From NCBI GenBank assembly GCA_903813345.2, contig CAIIXF020000010.1:6253169-6317168 (forward strand): DNA of 64,000 nt, written 5' to 3'. Shown one piece after another: positions 37,182 to 47,310 of this stretch. Position numbers and translations under genes: made by a program. Source of the DNA: Owenia fusiformis. Lineage: Eukaryota; Annelida; Polychaeta; Sabellida; Oweniidae. The stretch's first letter is position 1; each line of letters opens with the position of its first letter. The notes under the pieces were generated by a model. That model had not been told where the DNA came from. It worked only from the letters and a program-made list of their open reading frames with translations, and made no database searches.

Positions 37182-38388
37182 TAGGGGAGAGCGGGGTAAG
37201 ACGGAACGATGGCTTTTAAAGAAAAACTGTTTAAAAATGGTCGCTGAAGTTAACTTTTTTTGAAAATATATCACGTAATCTTTCTATTCAACTGCCAATT
37301 CCTCGTCGGCTGCGAGTAATATTTTTAATAAGGGTAGATATATCATTTTTTTATCCATTCTTATAACATTTCATACGGTTTTGATCGCCCGTAGAATCAA
37401 AAACATACGTGTAATACATATAAAATTATATATTTCTAAATAGACAATTTAAAAACCTGTAATTTAAGAAAAATTATAGCTTTTAGCTGTCTCATTTTGA
37501 TAGCAGACAACGATCGTTCCGTCTTACCCCATTTTCAAGGTCAAGGTCATTCCAAGGTGATTTAAGGTCATTGGGGCTGTTGTGAACCTCTGTGACCCAT
37601 GATTAAATGAGCTTAGGTCAAGGTCATTCCAAGGTCAAAGGTCAGTATCTAGGTATTTTATTTTTTAATACCTAGGGGGCTGATGTGACCCTTGGCAACT
37701 CATGATAACGTGACCTGAAGTCAAGGTCAAGGTTTATGAGTCAAGGTCATCTCAAGGTCTAAGGTCAATATTTAGGTTTTTGGCGTTTCAAGGATCTTAG
37801 AGGATGCTATGACCCTTGGCGACCCATGATTAGGTGACCTGAGGTCAATGTCATTCCACTAATTTGGAAACTTTTCATGTGTTAATGCAAAGAGAAGATG
37901 TTTCCAACCTAGTGTTGATCTGTGTATCTGCATAGTCAACGGGTAAATCATTGTGTTAACTTTTCTTAAACTTAAAATATATTAAACATTATACTGTACC
38001 ATCATTACATGGGTAGCAAGTGCTTTTTGGAAAATCATTCCATATTGGTTATGGTACAAAAACACCGTCACGTGTGCTATTGAACTTCAAATAAAGTATA
38101 TGAAAGAACATCAAATCGGAGCATTTTATTTAGATTTCCTTCAGATGATATCAACTATTCCGTCTTACCCTTCCTGTTTCGTCTTACCACACGCCTGGTA
38201 AAGTTGACCCTGTTTACACCGGAGACGGTTTTGATATGAAATAGTCTGTATAGATAATATAAATTAATTTTTAAATCATCTGCATTGTAAAACATTATAA
38301 ACATTTTAAAGGAAACCCATGTTTAATGAACAGTAGCCTATCAAAGATAGGTGTAGATTTTCGTTCCGTCTTACCCAACTCTCCCCTA
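37182..38388. mobile_element. DNA element ending TAGGGGAGAG, with repeated TTCCGTCTTACCC
   Basis: The left end TAGGGGAGAGCGGGGTAAGA, continuing CGGAACGA, is mirrored at the right by TTCCGTCTTACCC then CTCTCCCCTA; the TIR is about 28 bp with two or three mismatches. The flanks read AATG on both sides (37178-37181 and 38389-38392), a possible 4-bp duplication. If the terminal TA is itself the duplication, a Tc1/mariner-type origin is equally possible. The motif TTCCGTCTTACCC or a close form also occurs inside at about 37515, 38158 and 38177. An AGGTCA-rich array fills 37536-37852. No transposase frame is present. Confidence 0.75.
37536..37852 (+). repeat. AGGTCA-rich tandem array (three ~100-125 bp units)
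   Basis: Three diverged units begin near 37574, 37676 and 37801 with GGGCTG.TGTGA or a similar string, followed by CCATGATTA. Together they carry about eleven AGGTCA hexamers, many as TCAAGGTCA. The hexamer is the half-site of many nuclear receptors, and the TCA-extended form that of the ERR/SF-1/FTZ-F1 type. Whether anything binds here is unknown. The array lies wholly inside the element at 37182-38388. Confidence 0.8.
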
Positions 38389-39361
38389 AATGAGGAAATG
38401 TTTGGCGTCACATGACTTAACCCTAGTTCCAAATTTCTGACCTGAGACAGAAATCGGTTTTAAGAATTTGAGGTTTTTCGGATTTTGATGTAATTTTCGT
38501 GTTGCTGTTGAAAGAAACTAAGACCCCATGGACGTTTCAACGCTCCATATTGTCACATATTGGCACAAATTCTAGATATGGCTGTCTGAAGTAGACATAA
38601 ATACAAACTGACAAACTTGGATACTTTGGTCAAAACTGTTACTTCTCCATGTAGAATCCTGAGTTAGTTCAGGACTACTTAATATTGGTCTCAATAATGG
38701 CTGTTTTGTTTGAAATGCTGGGAATCATAGGAATATAGAATACATAAAAAATGATGGAAATCTGAAATTCAAATTAACCGTTATATCACACTGGCACAGG
38801 GGTACCTTAACACTTGACGTGAAATGCCATTTGCTAGAAACAGGTATGTCATTTGCTGGTTATCTTGTGGCACACTAATCAACACAAGTGACACCTCTAG
38901 TAAACTTAGTAAATGGAAAATTAGTCTCAGGGGTGCTGTATAGCTTCGGAAGAAAACAGTTATCAGCAATAGAAATAGCTCAACCGTGTTGCTTTGCAAT
39001 ATACTTCATTTTAGGGTCGACTAAATCCTATTTCTCAATGTTTCCAACAGAATAAGCAATGGTTTTATTTAGTGGGATGAATCGAGGTATCGTCATCAAA
39101 TATTCATTTTGTCTAGTTACAAAGTATTGTTCCCTTGTGATCCATTTAATAAATAGTATGTGTAAGTAGGGTTATTATTTCATCGCGTACATTAACTACT
39201 TTTTCTGAATAATTCTGTTTAATCAAAAACATATATTTCGAGATATAGTGAAATGATAGTTCTTGTTTCACAATAGATTATTAAAACGGCAACGGTCTCA
39301 TTTACTTATTTTGCTCGTACGAGGGAGTTGGTGATAGTGTTATACCTCCAATGTGCAGTCG
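38389..39361. other. Spacer, nothing recognised
   Basis: No exon, RNA gene or repeat copy was recognised between two DNA elements. Confidence 0.45.
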
Positions 39362-39369
39362 AGGCTGGT

Positions 39370-39455
39370 CATCCTCCTATCACAGGGCTTCAAAATCCAG
39401 TATATTCTTTCTTTTTGAAGGAGGTACGGATTCTGGACACCTGCTTAGGAGGATG
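39370..39455. mobile_element. hAT-like MITE with 8-bp TSD AGGCTGGT
   Basis: An 86-bp unit starts CATCCTCC and ends GGAGGATG, with AGGCTGGT perfectly duplicated at 39362-39369 and 39456-39463. It shares AGGGCTTCAAAATC, TATATTCTTTCTTTTT, GGAGGTACGGATTCTG and CTGCTTAGGAGGATG with 19381-19766 and is a short deletion form of the same family. Confidence 0.9.
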
Positions 39456-39509
39456 AGGCTGGTTGGAATGTTTTTCTCTATATTCTCCAAGGGAAGATAT
39501 AAAACACAT

Positions 39510-39765
39510 TTCACTTTTATGATTGCGGCCTCGGGGAGTAATAACCCACATGCGAGTAGAAATAATCTTACGTCATTAAAAATTCAAAATTCAGTCAAAG
39601 TAATATCATATTTGAAATCTACATGTAAAATTACATCTAGAAATGTGGTTTTAAAAAGTGTTTATCAACTTTGAAAAATTAATTTTCTTTGAAAATGTGA
39701 CTTCTAGCTCGGGGAGATTCCCCATAGACCCCATGCTATAAAACCACAAAAAATGAAATATCTTT
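39510..39765 (-). repeat. Dispersed repeat, inverted partner of 1380-1610
   Basis: Read on the minus strand, it matches 1380-1610 from ATTTCA.TTTTTG through the TCTCCCCGA and TTTCAAAGAAAATT blocks to TTTCTACTCGCAT, with indels. Unknown class. Confidence 0.75.
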
Positions 39766-40417
39766 TCTTTGAGTGGACAGATAATATTTTGCTTTACTGG
39801 ACATATTTTCATTAGTATAAGTATCAGACACATAAGGGTTATATGAAAATTGAGCCACTTAAATTAATAATATTCAAGTTTAAGGGAACTTTCTTATATA
39901 CCTGCCATGTTAATTGACCCGAATCAGCCACCTGGTGGTGAAACTGGTAACTGCCTACTCGCATTTGGGTAATTGTTCCCATATGGTTGAAAACCACAGG
40001 ATTCGTGTCATAAATCGAGGCTAATATTTGCGCTTGACGTTTTGACCGCAGGGAGTTCATTTATCTAACAATATAATAATTTATATAATTTGCGTTATAT
40101 TTTCATTTTTATAATTCGTACACAATCCCAAATATTTTCTTAAAAAAGGAGTGTCTAGTTCCAAACATTCTTGAGATTAATTTAAAGTGTTAGAATCAAC
40201 CTAAAATCGTTAAAAATGAATCACTATACCACCTATTTTATATGACCAAACAGAAAGTAAGATAAAAACGCCAAAAATATGTGGTGTAGAACTGCACAAA
40301 GGAACAGGAAACATGTCATATCATAGGGAATACGTCACGTTCTTATGCAGGTCTAATGGTATGGTTGTCAAGGTGACAATCCATGATGCTGATTGCGATT
40401 GACACAAATAGAATTGA

Positions 40418-40671
40418 CAACTTGACCCTTGCAAAATGTGCCCTTGAAAAGTTTTTCTTTTAAGTCATCTCATATATTTTAAGTGATATTGTACAAAATA
40501 TTTTGCAATGAGTGAGAAGAATTTAAGTCCAAGACTCGATGCATTGTAACTGGTTCATTCTATTCAAGCGTTTTCCTATAATGAACACTCGATGCTACGG
40601 ATCTCGTGCAAAGTTTGTAACAACGTCTTGGAGGAATGACCAGTCCACAATGGGTCCAGGTCTTAAGTCAA
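40418..40671 (+). repeat. Dispersed ~255-bp repeat, copy A
   Basis: It is about three-quarters identical to 55678-55935 in direct orientation. Shared blocks include ACCCTTGCAAAA, ATATTTTGCAATG, GAATTTAAG, GATGCATTGT, AACACTCGATGCT and GGAATGA. Worn terminal inverted repeats (AACTTGACCC and TGACTTAAGACC on the other strand) suggest a MITE. Confidence 0.75.
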
Positions 40672-40836
40672 AAACTAGAAATTCATAATCTGGGGGATCT
40701 ATATTCTGGTTCTATATTCATATGTAGAACTATCACTGGCCAGTAACAATATGTTCTCTCGCAAGTTTTGTACAAGGGGCAATCTGTATGCTCTGATAAA
40801 ATGCTCTCATTTTGTGATTTTTTCAAGGCCTATATC

Positions 40837-41053
40837 CACTGGCGGATTAGGGGGGGGGCTGGGGGCCCGCCCCCCCCCTTGGGTGGGCCCAGAAAAAAAA
40901 TTGGGCCCAAAAAATTTTTGGGCCAAACAAGGCCTTCAGGAATATTACTGGCCCTTTTAAGGCCTTATTTTTTAATTTCAGGCCAAATTTTGAAGAAAAT
41001 GGGCCTCAAAATTTCAAAATTTGGGCCAACTTTTGGATTTTAGGGGCCCAAAA
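40837..41053. mobile_element. G-rich hAT-like MITE, right end missing
   Basis: Starts CACTGGCGGATTAGGGGGGG and carries TTGGGCC, GGCCAAACAAGGCCTTCAGG, TTTTAAGGCCTTATTTTT and TTGGATTTTAGGGGCCCAAA. The same blocks, in the same order, are in the fuller copy at 58325-58602. The right terminal repeat present in that copy is absent here. Confidence 0.8.
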
Positions 41054-42164
41054 ACATATCGATTATTTGTATAGAATGGAACTCTGGTAAGTCAGAATGA
41101 TATAATAGTGAACACCATTATTGTTATACACAAAATCCTAGCTAATTTGAACAATGATATTTCTTAAAGCAAATAGTGCAATGTTTTTGAACAACCTCCG
41201 TATATATTATAATAATAGTGGCTTCGATTGACACAATTAATAAAAATGATCAACATTTATTGATATCATGTCATCGGTGGTATTCAATAAATAAATAGCA
41301 ATTATTCTATCTTCAATATGAGCAAAAGAACTAATGCATATTTTATTACTGCATTTGGGATGTAATTTATTCAACGTTCGCTTATTTTCCCATTAACAAA
41401 TAACAATAACAAATGAATGTATATTTTATTAATTTCGATCGTTTTATCGAATCTAAGATTAGCCTGGAGCAAATGATTTAAAAAATCTATCACCAATTTT
41501 GTGACACACTTTTTATTTCTTACAAATAAAGTTCTCTCAGTTCAGGTTTTCTGAATGATTTGACATAATCACTGAACTGGAAATAATCTGAAGATATTTA
41601 TCAATTACATTGATTGATTGATCTTCTTCTGGATTAATACATTTTGGAGAAAAATGAAATGTTGACAGATATTTGAGTAATTGATAACATAGCTACGACA
41701 TGATATTGATACTCTTAAAGGCCCTGTATTCAGTTTGAAAATATGATTTAATCGTTTTCATGATATGAAAAAAAAAATTCAAAACAAAATAGGCTAGGAT
41801 GTATTGTATTAGTGTAAATTATTACTCAACAATGTATATACGTGGCAACCAAAATTTTATTTGAAACAGAATCACGGTTTTTTAACAAAAGTATTTAATA
41901 ATCAAATTGTTGAAATTAAATTGAAAAGTTTCAATTAGCACATTTTGATAACATTCGGGGAGACAATGATATTATCCCGAGTGATTTAAACTTCACCTTT
42001 ATATGTGGCCTTTAAGGCAGTTTCACATGAATAAAATTTTTATATAATTTTCATGATTCTAATTACAATTTTTTGTACATATTTAGTAAAGTTTAGAATC
42101 AAAATATTTCCATTGAAATGTTGAAATGACTCTCCCCTCCTCAAAAATTGTAAACGTTTTGATT
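41054..42164. other. AT-rich spacer, nothing recognised
   Basis: Very AT-rich with short frames only. No repeat partner or gene was recognised. Confidence 0.5.
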
Positions 42165-42647
42165 AAAGGGACAAAGTGCGTAAATGAAGTCTCACTTTTG
42201 ATCATCATAGTATTTCCAATGGATTAATAAGTACCTGATCTTTCATTTGACACCAGGAACAGCTCAAACAGACCACATCAGAGTTGACACTAGATCATGA
42301 ACAAATATTTTTGATCTATCAATTTATAGATGTCAAGTTTTTAGCAATGCCATAGAAAGATGGCATTGTTGTTTGTATTAATTGTCCATTCATTTTTGAT
42401 AGAATTTTCAACCATACGCCATCTTTTAGTCCAAGAGTTATTTAAAAACATACACTTTGTGAAAAGTGGTAATTCACTTCTTTTGATCTCTGAACTTCAA
42501 ATGCTGTTTTCAATGCGAGTAATTTTTTTTTCATTTCAGTATTGACCCAAATTAAAGTTTTTATCATATTTGATTGACTGTGTGAGTGACATGTCTCAAA
42601 TAATATTTTGTCCTTTTCCTTCAAAAATAAGCGCATTGCCTGTTTAA
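42165..42647 (+). repeat. Dispersed repeat, long copy (partner at 46739-47029)
   Basis: Begins AAAGGGACAAAGTGCGTAAA and ends AAGCGCATT.....TGTTTAA. The copy at 46739 is colinear and highly similar but lacks about 190 bp of this one (roughly 42277-42465), so one is a deletion derivative of the other. There is no coding potential. Class unknown. Confidence 0.85.
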
Positions 42648-42986
42648 CTGTAAAATATTGCTCAAAAAGAAGAAATATAACACTTATTTCTCAAAAAATC
42701 ATGTATTGCATGGATATATCAAAAGCAACTTGATGTCAACTTGACTTGTCACCATAAAAACACAGCAAGGTAACCTTGTAGATGTTTCGAATACAAGGCA
42801 TTTTTGTTTTATTATTCCGCCAGTGACGTTTATCAATATTTCCATGTTATTTGATAGAGCAGGAAGCTAAAAACGACTGTATATTCGAATCATGATCGGG
42901 TACACCAGGAACATTGTATTGAATCGGATGAGTTTCTCGGAAATGGCCCTATGGGCGTTTCGAGGACCTCTCAATTAACGCCAAAT

Positions 42987-43105
42987 GGGCGAAACCATTC
43001 GAGAAAAGGATTAAGATTGCTTAAAAACAATAATGTATAGTCGTGGGCGAAAACATTCGACGAAAGGATTGAAATTGCTTAAACAAATTTATCTATATGG
43101 TAGTA
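42987..43105 (+). repeat. 58-bp tandem duplication
   Basis: GGGCGAAA.CATTCGA.AAAGGATT.A.ATTGCTTAAA occurs at 42987 and again at 43045. Confidence 0.8.
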
Positions 43106-43486
43106 TGTGATACCTGTCATCCAAATACTTATTGAATAAGTGTACTCTGTTTTGCTAAACACATGTCTTGTATGATGATCAACCAACAACTGTTTAGTCC
43201 AACCAAAAAACAATAAGCACTGTTATCTGCATATCACACACTGAGTGGAATTTTACATTGACCGATTTAAGTCAAAATAGTTTATAATCCTCTATCTTTA
43301 ACTTCCTAGAATGCGTCAGTATGATTGCAAAGGGGAAACGTTTGCGACCTGTAACCATTAACTTACAAACTGCTTCAGAGAAAATAACAGCCTAAAGGAT
43401 TTACGACAAGAAGAGTAAATTAATAGCATCCTCTGCTCAACGTGCTTATTTCTGCTTTATTTTCAAGGAGAATTGAGCAGCCATTA

Positions 43487-43694
43487 TTCAAACTCGATTT
43501 TCCGTTGCCTGGCGTGGAACATTTTAGTAAATATAATTCTATAAGGTTTTCTTTGGACCAAGTAATTCGTTGAAAGATGGACATTACGAATATCATGGTA
43601 ATATTGAAACTTCTTTTGGAGTTCTATTCTTCAAAATATGAGTGATATTGTTACCAAATTGATCTACGCCAGGCAACGGAGAATCGAGTTTGAA
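43487..43694. mobile_element. MITE with 27-bp TIR and TA duplication
   Basis: The left end TTCAAACTCGATTTTCCGTT, continuing GCCTGGCGT, is mirrored at the right by ACGCCAGGCAACGGAGAATC ending GAGTTTGAA, with one mismatch. TA stands on both sides (43485-43486 and 43695-43696), as in Tc1/mariner-type insertions. The unit is 208 bp and non-coding. Confidence 0.85.
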
Positions 43695-43881
43695 TATCAG
43701 CTTCCAATCCTCCTTGCTTTATTTTGTTGGGTTTACAATACGACGCTCGGAAATTCTAAATTTAGGACAGTGCTCATAATACTGGAAATGAGATAGAAGT
43801 CGGCAGAAGAGGTCGACGGATGTGCAGTACCTTTTTAATGAGTTACTAATTGTACCTGTTACAAAACAAGGTACCGTACGC

Positions 43882-44426
43882 TTATCCCGTTCCCGGACTA
43901 TGGTCCTGTGAACATCTCAATCTTTTGCCTGTGCGATTACAACATGGGAGAATTTTTTACTGATCTTACACTTCAGATACCTACTTCAATAGATTCCTTG
44001 GTAATTTAGCATTCTTTTCGTGTAGTTGAATCCACAATTGTCTGGGTTTATCGGCAGAACGAAGACATTTTCGTTTTTGATCGCAATATTTGCGTGTAAC
44101 ATTTAACTTATTTCAACCGTCAAATTCCTCCATATTGGTACTTCCGGGCTACATCCGGGACAGCCAAAGGGGGGATTCCCCTTTTAAATCCAACCGCCAT
44201 TTTGAAAAGTGATGGAATCTCTCTCGATGAAAAAGAGAAATGTTCCCGTTCTGCCGATATACCCAGACAATCGGCGGTTCCAATATATTAGAAGTTACAT
44301 CTTGAGTTCTATAATGCATTGAGGTAGGTATCTTAAGTGTAAGGGGCGTAGATAATTCTCCCAAGTTGTAATCATACAGGCAAATGAATGCGCTCAGTGC
44401 AGGACTATAGTCCGGGAACGGGATAA
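43882..44426. mobile_element. DNA transposon with 8-bp TSD CCGTACGC
   Basis: The left end TTATCCCGTTCCCGGACTAT is mirrored by ATAGTCCGGGAACGGGATAA, with one mismatch. CCGTACGC is duplicated at 43874-43881 and 44427-44434. The arms continue inward over roughly 200 bp with decay; for example CAATTGTCTGGGTTTATCGG near 44034 pairs with the GCCGATATACCCAGACAATC stretch near 44253. The 545-bp unit has no transposase. The superfamily is open: the 8-bp duplication suits hAT, but the TTATCCC tip is not the usual hAT end. Confidence 0.85.
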
Positions 44427-44881
44427 CCGTACGCGTTATTCTTTCGTTACGGAGTATTTTGAGGAAAAGGTTGCTAAATCAAATATGGATTTTGTCAATG
44501 TCGTTTCTGTGTAAAACCTCAAAAAATCATGATTACGAAGCTTTTTGTCAAAATGCCTCTTAACGAACCAATGTGCTGAGTAACTCTAATCCCTGATACA
44601 CAATGAAAGTACATTAATATAAGATAAAATAATCTGTCTTTATTATCCCTCCTAAGCCATTTAAAATTGTCAAAGTGAGATTAATTGCAAATGTACTGTG
44701 AAAAATGGGGTATTTCTAAGCCAAGGACTATGACTAGTTAAGCGTCTCGATCCTTGTGCTCGTGGTAATTCATATACGCTAGAGGTTGATATACGGTGAA
44801 ATTGAAAATATTTTTTACGACTTTAATTTTGATAAATCTAGGTCAATTCCAAAATAACCAGAAAGTGCCAAAACAGACCCT

Positions 44882-45014
44882 GTAGCCAGGGGGTTCGAAA
44901 TCATGCCGTTTTCACGATTCTGAGTATTTTTCATGGATCCTGGGCCAAATTATTCAAAATGACCCCCTGGAATTTTTCTGAAAAGTGACCTCCCCTTTAC
45001 AAAACCCTGGTTAC
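44882..45014. mobile_element. Possible short MITE with GTAGCCAGGG ends
   Basis: GTAGCCAGGG at 44882 and CCCTGGTTAC ending at 45014 are inverted, with one mismatch, around a 133-bp unit holding GACCCCCTGG and TGACCTCCCC. No target duplication was read. Confidence 0.45.
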
Positions 45015-45034
45015 CTATGATACATAGCTCATGG

Positions 45035-46052
45035 GTTTGTAGAAAAAACCGGGTACCGGGTAGTAAATCCTCCATGCTGGGTTCAAACTTGGTACCCCGG
45101 TCCAAAAAACCGGGTACCCAAAAAACGAAAAATACGAATATACAACATGATTAGATCATTAGAAAACGTGTTAGAATTGTTTGAATATACAAAAATGTAT
45201 GTAACTTCCCTCAAAATTGAGCTAGAAGCTTCAAATAAAAAGCATTTTAAGGCTATTTTCTTCCTCTATCATCATGGTCATATTCTCATCGGTTATAAGG
45301 CCTGTAAACTGTCCCGCAATTTGCGTATTTGTCACGCATTTACTGAAGAATTTGAAGTCACGCCAGTTTTTTTTGCGTGACAGAAAATGTCACATAAATA
45401 CGCATATTACCTGGTAATTGTCAAGCAAAAATATTTCTGTACAAAAAATTCTAAAACAGTTCGCCGATACAGCAAAAATACAAACACCAAAAAAAACGTA
45501 CGCATTCCGTTCGGACTTTCCGTTCGAAATTTTTCGTACTTACCTCTATTTTCAATAGTTCGTATATTGGTACGTGAATAGTTTTGATTTTGATTTAAAT
45601 CTGTAAATAGCTATCGTTACTTTAGCAGAGAGGTGACGTGTGTTAATTTACATGATGCAACGTGTAAGATGTTGATTATTAATCATAATTTAAGTTATCC
45701 CAATTTTCGACGAAACGTCCACTGAAGTGTAAATTATTACGTCTTACAATGTCATAGGCGATCTCACCCCCCCCCCCCCATAACCAATGAAAATATGACC
45801 ATGATGATAGAGGAAGAAAAGAACCTTAAAATGCTTTTTATTTGAAGCTTCTAGCTCAATTTCGAAGGAAGTTACATACATTTTTGTATATTCAAAACAA
45901 ATCTTACACGTTTTCTAATGATCTAATTAATATGTTATATATTCGTATTTTCCGTTTTTTGGGTACCCGGTTTTTTTTGACCAGGTACCGGGTACCAAGT
46001 TTGAATCCAGCGTGGAGGATTTACTACCCGGTACCCGGTTTTTTCTACAAAC
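45035..46052. mobile_element. Foldback element with 7-bp TSD CTCATGG and GGTACC palindromes
   Basis: A 1018-bp element has arms of about 270 bp: GTTTGTAGAAAAAACCGGGT on the left, ACCCGGTTTTTTCTACAAAC on the right. CTCATGG is duplicated at 45028-45034 and 46053-46059. Within each arm the strings CCGGGTACCGGGTAGTAAAT and AAAAAACCGGGTACCC give smaller palindromes nested in the large one. The central 470 bp is not inverted and holds only short frames (to 64 codons) with no recognised domain. A 7-bp duplication is known for P-like elements; an 8-bp hAT duplication with one changed base is also possible. Confidence 0.85.
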
Positions 46053-46738
46053 CTCATGGCCACATGGTCATCTTTTGAACTTAACTTATTTTCTGAGGTT
46101 TTTTCCTACATTTAATAAGCATTTTAGTCGACCTGTTACAGCACTTACTATACCATATATTAAGATATACCACCAAACTACTAATTCATGCCTTTTCTCG
46201 AAGATGATTTGACCCAAGTGTCTTTATAACCAACATAAATCTGTCATGGCATTCCATCTGCCTCGACTTAAGAAACATAAACCAAATGTGAATTGAGCTT
46301 TCTTGTGCAATAAAACCAATGTCTGGGTCGAATGTCACAATAAAAACGAACGTTTATTAACCTTCAATTTCAGAATAGCACAGAGCATCACACAGATTTT
46401 ACACGGACCGAGAATGATAGCGCGTACACTCCCCGCTACGTACAGGGTGGTCCAAAACGTGAACCCTTGCATAAGAGCTATATTTTAGCTATTACTCGCA
46501 TTAATGGGCTGGTATTCTCACATGTTTTAGAAGAAAGTCTAAAGTTTTTGTGGGTACCATAAAGGTCACTAAGTCGTAAGTCTTGCAGACGTTACATGGC
46601 ATTCAACAGGCTTGCCGGGTTATGGAAGATGTGCTCAAACAATAGATAACTGCTGCAATGCTAATGTTGAAGTTATTCACTGCTCGTTCCATCATATCTA
46701 AGGGTGTTGTGATTTTATTTAGCATTTTTCTTTATTTT

Positions 46739-47029
46739 AAAGGGACAAAGTGCGTAAATGAAGTCACACTATTGATCTTCATAGTATTTCCAATGGATTA
46801 ATAAGTACCTTATCTTTCATTTGACACCAAAAACAGCTCAAACAGTGGTAATTCACTTCTTTTGATCTCTGAACTTCAAATGCTCTTTTCTATGCGAGTA
46901 ATTTTTTTCACTTCACTTCAGTATTGACCGAAATTAAAGTTTTTATCATATTTGATTGACTGTGTGAGTGTCACGTCTCAAATAATGTTTTGTCATTTTC
47001 ATTCAAAAATAAGCGCATTAAATGTTTAA
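46739..47029 (+). repeat. Nested short copy of the 42165 repeat
   Basis: Colinear with 42165-42647 apart from an internal gap of about 190 bp. It lies between the arms of the element at 46443-47594. Confidence 0.85.
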
Positions 47030-47044
47030 GGAAAGAAAATTGTT

Positions 47045-47310
47045 CTACACCCCCAATACGATCCACATGGAATCCCCTCGGATATGTATGACAATCAACG
47101 TAGATTCCACATGGAATCCACACTATTTCCATATGAATTTTATCCACTTGGATCCACATTATTGTCACACATTTCAACAGGGATGTTTCACAAGGATTCC
47201 ATTTCCAAGTCGATTAACGTGCATGCCTAAAATCCAAGCGGATTTTGCACGGCATCCATGTGGGTTTCACGATGATTCTATGTGGATTCTTGAGGCATAG
47301 GTTCCATGTG
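47045..47310. repeat. Array of CACATGGAATCC-type strings
   Basis: ATCCACATGGAATCC, TTCCACATGGAATCCACA, ATCCACTTGGATCCACA, CATCCATGTGG and CTATGTGGATTCT follow one another irregularly in both orientations. The region is a degenerate short-palindrome array, not coding. Confidence 0.65.

Noticed and set aside
37536-37852. AGGTCA cluster as a host enhancer
   Set aside because: It lies wholly inside a transposable element and is a tandem repeat; no nearby gene supports a regulatory role.
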